DNA of 35,302 bases from CAZVGZ01 sp964627605 (GTDB lineage Bacteria > Latescibacterota > MWCZ01 > CAZVGZ01): positions 1 through 35,302 of the forward strand of contig CAZVGZ010000035.1 in the NCBI GenBank assembly GCA_964627605.1. Direction: 5' to 3'. Shown here in pieces: positions 18,286 through 25,802 of this stretch (within the stretch, counting starts at the first letter, position 1; the number at the start of each line of letters is the position of its first letter). The notes under the pieces are model-generated. The model had not been told where the DNA came from and did not search any database. It saw only the letters and a program-made list of their open reading frames with translations. The translations under genes and the position numbers were made by a program.

Positions 18286-18852
18286 CTTCGTCCGAATCTA
18301 TGTGTTGACTGTATCGTCCGCGGTCTGCAGAGCAAAATACACCTACGGATTATAGTTGCTGTACTGAGGCCTATCGGGATCACTCGGCCTGCGCGTCCCA
18401 TACCTAATATATCCAAGGAACGTGTACCTTCAACCGTGTGCGTTGTCAGCCCTAGAATTTTCGCCAGTTTCCGTGACCACTAGGGCTGTGCCCAAACATG
18501 TCATGCCGAAAACCCCACATAAACCCAATCAATAAAAATAGTTACGTCTATTCTATCTAAACCACACTATCCCGACCATGCACGCGATGCACTGGATGCA
18601 CTCGATGTTTCTTGTTGCAAACTAGTACCCCACCCTTTTCAACTTCCTACCTTCCGCTTTTTCGTTGCAAGTAGGAATTATCCAGTGCATCGCGTGCATC
18701 TAGGTTACCCCTGACAGAGTCCCAACCCTTGGTAACCCCAACATCTTTTGCCGTTTTGCGTTCGTTGACACTCCGTCACGTCTGGCCGTAACGCCTTGAC
18801 TGCCTGACCAAAACCCTTTTTGCTCTGCCTCACCTCTGCCTGGGCGTTGTAG
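18286..18852. other. Repeat-bearing non-coding stretch behind the recombinase
   Basis: No supported gene. It should hold the recombinase promoter. It also contains a 20-bp inverted repeat (18578-18597 / 18680-18699), two GTTGCAA words between those arms, and a smaller GGTTACC/GGTAACC inverted pair near 18703-18738. Confidence 0.6.
18578..18699. repeat. 20-bp perfect inverted repeat with an 82-base spacer
   Basis: The left arm, 18578-18597, is the exact reverse complement of the right arm, 18680-18699. The left arm is followed by a partial direct repeat of GATGCACT. The spacer carries GTTGCAA twice, each followed within two bases by TAG, near the two ends. It may be a recombinase- or regulator-binding region, an origin, or the edge of a mobile element. 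Confidence 0.85.
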
Positions 18853-19407
18853 GCCCAGCAGATCGCCCGTGCTGGCTCGCTAGAGGCGGTGTTCGATACG
18901 CTGAAGGCTTACCGGTCTATGGGCCCGTTTCTTGCGTATCAGTTCGCTATCGACCTGAACTACAGCGAGATCATCGACTTCTCCGAGATGGACTTCGTCG
19001 TCGCGGGCCCTGGCGCTAAGAACGGCATCCGCAAATGCTTCGCAGACGTAGCAGGGCTGAGCGAGGAGGATATTATCCGCGCCGCTGCGGAGCGGGCCGA
19101 GGCGGAGTTCGCCCGGCTTGGCATAGCATTTCAGTCACTCTGGGGCCGGCCCTTGCAGCTGATCGACTGCCAGAACCTCTTCTGCGAGACTGATAAATAC
19201 GCCCGCGTTGCGCACCCGGACGTTCTCGGTGGTTCTGGTCGAACTCGAATCAAACAGAAGTTTGAGCCCAATCCCGATCCCGTGCCGCAATGGTATCCGC
19301 CGAAGTGGGGAATCACTCCCATATCCAAACAGACTCGGGAACGGGTTCGCGGTTCCTCGAGCCCACATGTCGGAAGGGGCAGCTCTGTTGAATATGAGCT
19401 TCGCTAG
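18853..19407 (+). pseudogene. 5-hmdU DNA kinase-like / nucleotide kinase-domain protein, N-terminally truncated
   Basis: The frame is open from after a TAG at 18850-18852 to TAG 19405-19407; GTG 18889 is the first plausible start. Family-like blocks are TLKAYRSMGPFLAYQFAIDLNYSEI, FSEMDFVVAGPGAKNGIRKCF, SLWGRPLQLIDCQNLFCETDKYARVAHP, RIKQKF and YPPKWGI. From memory these match the helical-domain family of phage 5-hydroxymethyl-dU DNA kinases (HMUDK_hel) and related glutamyl/putrescinyl-thymine enzymes. They act on hydroxymethylated pyrimidines in DNA during base hypermodification. About 185 codons remain where relatives are nearer 300; the missing part is the N-terminus. It converges on the thymidylate-synthase-like gene, and both stops share the CTAG at 19404-19407. 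Family assignment is fairly confident; activity is doubtful given the truncation. Confidence 0.65.
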
Positions 19408-20777
19408 TCTGCGTTCAGCGACCCGTCGGGTGTAGTATTCCCCGTGCGGTTCCGCCACATCGTCCAGATCTGGAACAACTGCGGGTTGGTGCACCGCTTC
19501 ATCAACTCCTCCGCATGGTCGTGTTGCCCCCTGCGCCGAGCGGATTCCGCGGCGAGCAGGTGCAACATATTTTTATACCCGGCTGGCGCATCGTCGATGG
19601 CATCAGCTTCCGCCACATCTGCCTCACTGAGATCGGCTTTCGTCAAAATGTCCATCCGGGTAAACAGCTCAGAAATCAACGACCCGCCCCGCACTGGATC
19701 TACCATCAGCGAATCGGTGTTAGGCGACAGAGCTGCAATGTCTGTGCATGTGAACTGCGACAGCTGATCGGTGTAGAGATGAAGACTGTCACTCACATGG
19801 AAGTAACGCCCGACATCAACACCGATCCAGCCAGCGAGGACTTCCTGGAGAATAGTGAACTGGACGATGTCGTGCGGCAGCCCGCGGAAAAGGTCATTGC
19901 TCCGCATGACTTGGCTCCACTCAAGTCGTCCATCTCGAACCTTCAGCAGCGCAACCACATTGCAGGGGACATCCTGGCTCCGTGGTACGCCGTCCGCGTT
20001 GGGCAGATCTGTCCCGACGTCCCAAAGTTGAAGAACTACTTGTCGACTGCTGGGGTTAGCAGTCAAGACGTCGCACGCACGGTTGATCTGGTCGACGCCA
20101 AAGTGCTTTCGAAGGCGATGGCCGTAAGCGCCATCATAGAACGGACCCTTACCGGCGAACTCAGGCAATCTCGGAAACCAGTAGTTCATGATACCCGCAT
20201 CGTTGCTCCCCGATAGAGTCCACAACGCTTCTGCGATGGCAAATGCGGGGTTCATCACAGGCTGGCGGGAGACAACCCATCGTTCGCGGGGTTCTTCAAT
20301 TTCAAGAACGGCGTGGAGCATCTCCCTGGTGTCGCCAGCGCGACTTGGCTGAATGCTCCACGACCCTGACCGTGACTCCTCGTCGGCGGCGAAGCGCTCC
20401 AGAGCGCCGATTGCAACCGGCTCAAACTTGCGACCCATAATGCATAGCTGCTCACACTGCGACTCTTGGGGGCACACTCTGCCGCAGATCGCTGGAAGGT
20501 CGGTTGTTAACCTAAGTGTGTTCGACGCTGCAAGTGGGTTTCCCCTGGCGATATCAGCGATAAATCCGGGAATATCTATTCCGACAGGGCACCCTTCGAC
20601 GCACAACGGTTTTTTGCACTGAAGACATCGCGACGCCTCTAAAATAGCCGTCTGTGCCGAGTAACCCAGCGCGACTTCACTGAAATCAGCGGTTCGCTCT
20701 TTCGCCGGTCTTTCTGGCATTGAGTTGCGAGGAACGTCTCCAGGTCTTGAGCGTTTGGGCCTATCCTCTCTACTCAC
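19404..20777 (-). CDS. Fusion: SudA/GltD Fe-S domain joined to a thymidylate synthase/nucleotide hydroxymethylase-like domain
   Basis: 457 residues from GTG 20777, which overlaps the sudB stop. Residues 1-133 are the 4Fe-4S domain of glutamate-synthase small-subunit/SudA proteins, with eight Cys (51, 54, 59, 63, 98, 102, 108, 112) and the EPVAIGALERF end. The flavin and NADPH domains that should follow are absent. From about residue 137 the sequence is a thymidylate-synthase-like enzyme: NPAFAIAEALWTLSG, GAYGHRLR, SSRQVVLQLWD, catalytic Cys272 in DVPCNVV, RSNDLFRGLPHD, and DSLHLYTDQ. It lacks only the first 20 or so residues of that family. Asp303 replaces the Asn that reads uracil in thymidylate synthase, a change seen in dCMP hydroxymethylases. 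The fusion may be a genuine rearrangement or an amplification chimera; the junction is near 20380. Confidence 0.8.
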   Translation of the reverse strand: MSREDRPKRSRPGDVPRNSMPERPAKERTADFSEVALGYSAQTAILEASRCLQCKKPLCVEGCPVGIDIPGFIADIARGNPLAASNTLRLTTDLPAICGRVCPQESQCEQLCIMGRKFEPVAIGALERFAADEESRSGSWSIQPSRAGDTREMLHAVLEIEEPRERWVVSRQPVMNPAFAIAEALWTLSGSNDAGIMNYWFPRLPEFAGKGPFYDGAYGHRLRKHFGVDQINRACDVLTANPSSRQVVLQLWDVGTDLPNADGVPRSQDVPCNVVALLKVRDGRLEWSQVMRSNDLFRGLPHDIVQFTILQEVLAGWIGVDVGRYFHVSDSLHLYTDQLSQFTCTDIAALSPNTDSLMVDPVRGGSLISELFTRMDILTKADLSEADVAEADAIDDAPAGYKNMLHLLAAESARRRGQHDHAEELMKRCTNPQLFQIWTMWRNRTGNTTPDGSLNAD

Positions 20778-21606
20778 AGCTCCACCTCCACATCGGTTCC
20801 CCTGACCGCACACTCTTCATCGTCTCGATACATGCGCTGGCGGTTCGCTAGTTCTGCGAAATCGACCTGATGTCCGTCGAATTCAGGACCGTCGATGCAG
20901 GCAAAAAACTGGTCGTCACCGACGCTCACCCGACATCCACCACACATTCCGGTGCCGTCAACCATTACGGGGTTGAGGCTAACGACGGTAGGGATACCGT
21001 AACCTTTTGTTACCTGCACCACGGCCTGCATCATCGGAACCGGGCCGATGGCTACGACTCTGTCTATGGCCGTTCCTTGAGAGAGGAGTTCCTCAAGTGA
21101 TTGACTAACAAACCCCTTGCGACCCTTACTTCCGTCGTCAGTAGCTATGAGCAGCTTGTCGCTGATGACGTTCATCTTCTCTTCGTATATCAGGTTCGCT
21201 TCCGACCGTGCTCCGAGAATTGTGAGGACCGTGTTGCCGGTGTTGTGGTAGCTCTCAATTATGGGGTAGAGCGGTGCGATCCCAAGTCCGCCGCCGACTC
21301 CCACAACTGAACCCACCGCCTCGATCTCCGTTGCGCGCCCCGGGGCCCAGCGACATCCAGGAGTTCGTCTCCCGGCTTGAGCGTCGACATAAGTTTGGTG
21401 GACAGACCCACGGCCTGGATGACCAGATTTATCGTACCCGCCTCCCTGTCGGCATCTGCAATCGTTAGTGGGATACGTTCGCCCACGTCGGATGCCCTGA
21501 CGATAACGAACTGTCCAGGCTTGCGCCTTCGAGCGATGCGGGGTGCATCAATCACCAGCTCAAACACACCTGGCGCCAAATCCTCTTTGCTCACTATTAT
21601 TGCCAT
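20774..21606 (-). CDS. sudB: Ferredoxin-NADP reductase-like subunit (SudB type), one frameshift near 21335
   Basis: Two overlapping frames together form one protein of about 277 residues from ATG 21606. The FAD-binding half reads MAIIVSKEDLAPGVFELVIDAP, KPGQFVIVRASDVGERIPLTIADAD and LSTKLMSTLKPGDELLDVAGPRG. The NAD-binding half reads ATEIEAVGSVVGVGGGLGIAPLYPI, ATDDGSKGRKGFV, the MCGGCRVSV...FFACIDGPEFDGHQVDF cluster region, and VEVEL. This is the flavin/[2Fe-2S] subunit that pairs with SudA in sulfide dehydrogenase / NADH-dependent ferredoxin:NADP oxidoreductase. One base is missing in the CCCCGGGG run near 21330-21340, the kind of place sequencing fails. The next gene starts on its stop codon, as expected for sudBA, but that partner is truncated and fused. 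Confidence 0.85.
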
Positions 21607-22155
21607 TTAGAACCTGCTTACTGATCGGTATGGGACATTCTGTCTGGCAGAATCAGGGACTCTGCCAAGCGATGTACGTCTGGGTGGTTTGCGGATCTGC
21701 TGTTCGGCGTGTCTCTGCCACCACTCGCCCAAAATATGTCTAAAGGTGGGCGATTGGTCGCCTACGCCGCCCTCTGTTCTTGCAACGGCTGTACCACTGT
21801 GCTCGATTCAGTACCGATTGTTTCCTTCGGTTGAATGTGTTCTGACCTCCGTGCTTCGCGTGCCGCCAAAAGCCCCCGTTTATGTGCTAGAAAACCCGAT
21901 TGTTCTCCTGGTTGTTACGGCAATGTGCGAGACCGCCATAACATCGGCAAAAGAAGTTCATCGTCCACTACTATCGCACGCATCAATCCAGGCTGAAGGT
22001 CGGGTTTTACAGGGATGCTCTTTCGCAAAACACTTGTTTCACAACGCGACGCTCTCAATGATTTTAGAAACTTAGCGGTTGACCGGCCTCAGAGCTCGCA
22101 GTCGATCATCCTTTTAAGTCGATCATTCCCAGCGACGGATTGAGTCGTGGCATGG
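21607..22155. other. Gap between sudB and the SGNH hydrolase gene
   Basis: About 550 bases with open frames on both strands, but none shows family-like sequence or a good start. It presumably contains the sudB promoter on the minus strand. I see nothing else to support. Confidence 0.4.
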
Positions 22156-23296
22156 TCAGTGCGACAGAATTCCGCTGCTCCTTAAGTGTTGCACCACGAC
22201 TTCAGCGGCTATTCGGTGCCCAACTGCGCCCCAGTGGTAGTCGAGATCGGTATCGAACCTGACCCCGTTGACGTGATATTCGTGCTCCGCAATCGCGGTG
22301 AGATCCAGTACTGTGCCTCCGTGCTTGGCGCATATATCAGCCAGAAGATCGTTCATCCATCCGACGCCGTGCGTTCGGTCGGAACCTGCGTACATATCTC
22401 TTCGCGGCGCGTCCATTAGGAAAATCACCGGCCTGTCCTCAAATGTCGATACGATCTGTTTGATTGTGTGAACTACAGCTGTTTCTGTAGCGATCTGCTT
22501 CAAAGTGTCTTGAGAGGTTTTTCCCGATGTGTGACTTTCTGTTTGTGGCGGGGCGGGTTTGGGTGTCTTGAGATCGTGCAAAACATAGGGCAACCCAAGA
22601 TTGAACCACAGATAACGCACAAATGCGCTCGTACCAAGAAGGCGCCGCAAGAGGGAGGAACTGTTCGGCATTGGTTCCACATCTTTGCACTCCCCCACAT
22701 CATCACAGCGGACCTGCCAGTAGTTTTTTGTGACGCCCAGCTCAATGTTTGTCGGGATAAAATCGTTGTGAATCATCACGAAAACAACTACGTCTGGCGA
22801 AAATGTGTCTAGGACGTAGCGGCTCATCTGGTAGTACTGAGACAGCTGAGCACCAGAAATACCAAAACTGTACACATCGTGCGAGGACTGCATGTTGCTG
22901 ATGGCGGCACCGATGTTCTCTTCAAGTTCGACGCTTAAAGCCTCGACGTAAGAGTCGCCGATTATAGCAATTAGCGGGCGGTCGCGCTCCTCTTTCGGTT
23001 GGTACTCGATAGCGCTGTTCCAACCAGCATCGTTGATGCGCCATCCACCGAGACGAGAGGCCGTCGGTCCGATAGTATNNNNNNNNNNACACTCCCTCCC
23101 GGCGTGATAGAGGGTCGTGCGACATGATACTGTAGTCCTCAATCCATCTATACCGAGGGACTTGAGCCGCTGGAATAACGAAACGAAACGCGAACTCCAG
23201 CAGAACGGTGATGATTATAATAGTGGGCACCGAAACTGTGGCGATCTTTTTTAATGTGTTCCCAATCAGGTTTAGGGACTGCGCCATCTGAGGCAT
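22156..23296 (-). CDS. Membrane-anchored SGNH/GDSL hydrolase, split by a sequence gap
   Basis: The N-terminal part (start uncertain; ATG 23296 chosen, ATG 23287 possible) has one transmembrane segment, ATVSVPTIIIITVLLEFAF, then RYRWIEDYSIMSHDPLSRREG. Ten Ns at 23079-23088 follow. Beyond them the other frame continues with GGWRINDAGWNSAIEY, the block-I motif IAIIGDSYVEALSV (nucleophile Ser), FGISGAQLSQYYQMSRYVLDTFSPDVVVFVMIHNDF and the final DYHWGAVGHRIAAEV block, which supplies the catalytic Asp-His. The frame change coincides with the gap, so its true length is not ten bases. Probably a periplasm-facing esterase or acyltransferase; substrate unknown. Confidence 0.82.
23079..23088. other. Assembly gap (10 N)
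   Basis: Ten N bases of unknown real length lie inside the SGNH hydrolase gene. They show this is a draft scaffold. Confidence 0.99.
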
Positions 23297-23340
23297 CTCG
23301 CGAATAGTGGGTGACGGTTTCTCAAGAATATTGACGTCTG

Positions 23341-24357
23341 TCAGTCCGACCAGCCAGATAACTCCCGAAATGCTGGCCAAGCCGGTTCAGCGTAGAAACG
23401 ATGACCACCGTCGCCGATGATAAGGCGGCAGTTGTCCGCGGCGCCAGCAGCGGAATAGACTTCAGCAATCAGCGCAAAAGTCTCCTCTACTGCTGCAACT
23501 GGAAAAATAGGGTCGTCTCTGCCAGCTACCACCACAAATGGCCTCGGTGCTATAAGACCCGCCAAATCCCCCATCTCGAAGTTCTGGAGCACTCCAGGGA
23601 CATAGTTATCCGCACAGTGGTTAAGCGAGCCGATGGAATCCCTAAAAGTGCAGACGTAGCAGGAAGGCATTACGACCGATATCCGCTGGTCGAGGCATGC
23701 TGCAAAGAAAGTTATCGTCCCGCCGCCAGAGTTGCCCATACAGGCTATCCGGCCGGTATCAACGGCATCGAAATTTTCAAGAACATCAATCGCCCGAAAA
23801 ACGTCCCAGCATCGCTCGCCTACCATCGTCCGCCCCAACAAGAGAGCGGTCATGCTTGCATGATGGCAGCGGTTGCCCCCGCGTTTTTCATCTACCTGCT
23901 TGCGCTCGCCGAAACATCTCTGCTCCATGACCAGTGCAGCATATCCTTGGGCCACCGCCTGGATGGCGAAGTCGCGGTCACCTTCAATCGGGCCGTCGCC
24001 GTACTCCTCATTTGGTCTTCCCAAAGAGATGTGCATACCTGTGCTGTGACCTTGGAGGCAGATCACCACAGGAAGCGGTTGTTGAGCGTTTTTGGGTAGA
24101 AGCAGATGACAGGGAACGTCTGCATCCTCTTCGCTTGTAAACAGAAACCTCGTCTCATCAAACTCGTCGTGCGACTCTTCCCACTCGATGCGGATATTGA
24201 GTGGTACTTGATCGGGCATGATTCCAACTAAGTCGTGTAGCTTTTTGTCCATCTCCTGTCGCCAATGCTGGAAATTTTTTGACGGATCAAAAGCCAACTT
24301 GCGTGGTGTCTCGGCGAGAAGTCGGGAATGGGAATTTTCTGGAGCGAACGATGGCAC
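23341..24357 (-). CDS. Alpha/beta hydrolase, acetyl-xylan-esterase/dienelactone-hydrolase-like
   Basis: 338 residues. After about 80 residues the hydrolase core begins: CHLLLPKNAQQPLPVVICLQGHSTGMH (oxyanion strand), AIQAVAQGYAALVMEQRCFGER, then the nucleophile elbow GNSGGGTITFFAA (Ser), the acid in VVAGRDDPIFPVAA and the His in GDGGHRFY. No signal peptide is evident, so it is likely cytoplasmic. Relatives occur in carbohydrate-degrading planctomycete-like genomes, usually annotated as acetylxylan esterases, but the substrate is unproven. The frame is intact, with the SGNH hydrolase gene immediately downstream on the same strand. Confidence 0.87.
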   Translation of the reverse strand: MPSFAPENSHSRLLAETPRKLAFDPSKNFQHWRQEMDKKLHDLVGIMPDQVPLNIRIEWEESHDEFDETRFLFTSEEDADVPCHLLLPKNAQQPLPVVICLQGHSTGMHISLGRPNEEYGDGPIEGDRDFAIQAVAQGYAALVMEQRCFGERKQVDEKRGGNRCHHASMTALLLGRTMVGERCWDVFRAIDVLENFDAVDTGRIACMGNSGGGTITFFAACLDQRISVVMPSCYVCTFRDSIGSLNHCADNYVPGVLQNFEMGDLAGLIAPRPFVVVAGRDDPIFPVAAVEETFALIAEVYSAAGAADNCRLIIGDGGHRFYAEPAWPAFRELSGWSD

Positions 24358-24461
24358 GATGTATCCTCTCGAATAGATAGATCAAGTCCGTTTTCGGTAT
24401 TCTATCAGCGGTTTTACTTGGCTGCGACCGTCGCGTACCGCGACCCAGTTCTTTGACGGAA

Positions 24462-24656
24462 TCAACTACAGAGCGCAGCTTTTCGACTGTCCAAATGTTC
24501 TAAATATTCTTGTGGCAACCCCAGTTCGCTCGCAGCTTGTATGATCTGGTCGATATACCCTTGGCTGGGAGGTATCTCGTCGCTGCTTGGGGCTACTACT
24601 TTGTATGTTTCTGGTTGCACAGAGTCGCCGTCGCGGAGTACTACTTGTACCAGGCT
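24462..24656 (-). pseudogene. C-terminal fragment of a gamma-glutamylcyclotransferase-like protein
   Basis: In the frame ending at TGA 24464-24462, the last 64 or so codons read LVQVVLRDGDSVQPETYKVV, then PSQGYIDQIIQAASELGLPQEYLEHL. This is the characteristic ending of GGCT/AIG2-like proteins. There is no N-terminal part: at about 24655 the sequence switches to the TIR-domain gene in a different frame. So two unrelated genes meet at this point, each cut. Confidence 0.65.
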
Positions 24657-25188
24657 TCGTATGGCTCAGAAAGATCGTCAGCGGAGGCGCATCCTCAGGC
24701 GACTGATGGGGCTGCAAGCGTCGGAGCAGCAATTGAATGATCCGCCTGGCAACGACGCGACAACGCTTCTTTTCGTCATCTATGTCCCACACTCGGAGGA
24801 AGTTGAGATCTTCCAAGCGTGCATCGATGGAACATGCGTGCTGTGTGAGCTGTACCGGCATGAATCGGTGCGAGTCACTTTGATCACAGAGCTCGCGCAG
24901 CCTGACGATGTAGTCCGCCCACGTGCGGCCACTCGCCGACGATCGCTGGGCGTGTGCTGCGAGGTGATCTTCGGCTAGGACGACAACAAGGACGCGGTCG
25001 GCCTCCGGAGCCATCCGAGGCTTGGGCATATCGTCCGTGCCATCTTGGGGAATAAACAAGGTTGGAATTCGCAACCCTGGAACCGCAGGATCGTCGTTTA
25101 ACGCATAGTGGAGGTGCTCGGCAAGGCACGCTGCATCAACAGCATCGGTGTGGTACTCGAACTGCACGAGGATGGGGAGACGGATCAT
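24655..25188 (-). pseudogene. TIR-type protein, truncated inside its second domain
   Basis: From ATG 25188 (AGGGTGA ribosome site) about 178 residues make sense: LPILVQFEYHTDAVDAACLAEHLHYALNDD, IPTLFIPQDG, ADRVLVVVLAEDHLAAHA, TWADYIVRLRELC, RFMPVQLT and a helical linker. Then APPLTIFLSHTK appears, the opening strand and box-1-like motif of a TIR domain. The sequence resembles bacterial proteins that pair a TIR-like N-terminal domain with a canonical TIR domain. TIR domains commonly act as NAD hydrolases or signalling enzymes in anti-phage systems. Immediately after HTK the reading becomes meaningless because the DNA is now the tail of a cyclotransferase gene; that frame stops near 24466. The catalytic Glu region is lost. 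Confidence 0.6.
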
Positions 25189-25214
25189 TCGAGTTCACCC
25201 TTTTCTGGTGTCCC

Positions 25215-25256
25215 AGCCCTAAGGGGCCTCCGATATAGCCTCTAAGGCCTCTAGGG
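25215..25256. repeat. Cluster of GCCTC / GGCCTC motifs upstream of the TIR gene
   Basis: Four GCCTC-containing units lie within about 40 bases; three are GGCCTC, and two read GGCCTCTA or nearly so. It could be an operator-like region of the TIR gene or a simple local duplication. Confidence 0.5.
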
Positions 25257-25742
25257 CCTCTGTCCAACGCCAATATACACCTGTCGCGTCTCACCTGACA
25301 ACACACGAGTCTCAACTTGGCCCAGATTCACCATCCGTTGCTCGTCAATAATCTCTGATATGACCCGCTTGCTGCGACTCTTCGTCCTGGCGCCATCTGA
25401 CGATTCCCAATCGCAAATGGGGCATCGGAAAGGCCTTGGATTTGGGGGGATTCGATGCGATCATGATGTGGTGCGAGAGCCCGGTTCCTATATCTGGATC
25501 GGCGGAAATGCGCGGACAGGTCGGGAGGATGCACTATATGTAGGCGGATGGTCGGCGTTTGGTGCTACGGGTAGTGCCTGGGGTGGCTAGTGAGCGCCGC
25601 TGGATTCCTGCAAACCTAGTTATGATTACCCCATGTCCTATCGCACCAACACCGGTATTTTTTGTTTTGTGAAACAAGCGGGATGAGGGGTTGGCACGCG
25701 TAAGACATTCAGCCATCCAAGTCGACAGCACCGAGTTAGAAC

Positions 25743-25771
25743 TTGACAAAGGGACTCGGTTGCTCAAAATT
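25743..25771 (+). promoter_or_regulatory. Candidate promoter of the metal-acquisition cluster
   Basis: A perfect TTGACA at 25743-25748 is followed after 17-18 bases by an A/T-rich AAAATTT. It lies about 30 bases before the ATG at 25803. The -10 match is weak. Confidence 0.35.
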
Positions 25772-25802
25772 TAAGCACGCCCTGAGCGAGGAGCTCGCGA
25801 TC

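Larger units (their letters stand above)
25189..25802. other. Gap between the TIR gene and the metal cluster
   Basis: This stretch holds GGCCTC-rich repeats (25215-25256), then a 59-codon open frame at 25364-25543 (+). That frame's GIGKALDLGGFDAIMMWCESP segment looks protein-like but is not recognised and has no start. After that comes a possible promoter for the metal cluster. I see no complete gene. Confidence 0.4.

Noticed and set aside
18578..18699. CRISPR array
   Set aside because: The repeats are one inverted pair, not several evenly spaced direct repeats, and there are no cas genes.
19515..20216. 233-codon plus-strand open frame opposite the synthase
   Set aside because: Shadow of the thymidylate-synthase-like gene, whose catalytic motifs fix the minus strand as coding.
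21689..22075. 128-codon plus-strand open frame in the sudB-SGNH gap
   Set aside because: No recognisable motif, no ribosome site and unusual composition; not enough to call a gene.
23401..24099. 232-codon plus-strand open frame opposite the alpha/beta hydrolase
   Set aside because: The minus strand carries the GNSGGG elbow and the catalytic Asp and His, so the plus frame is a shadow.
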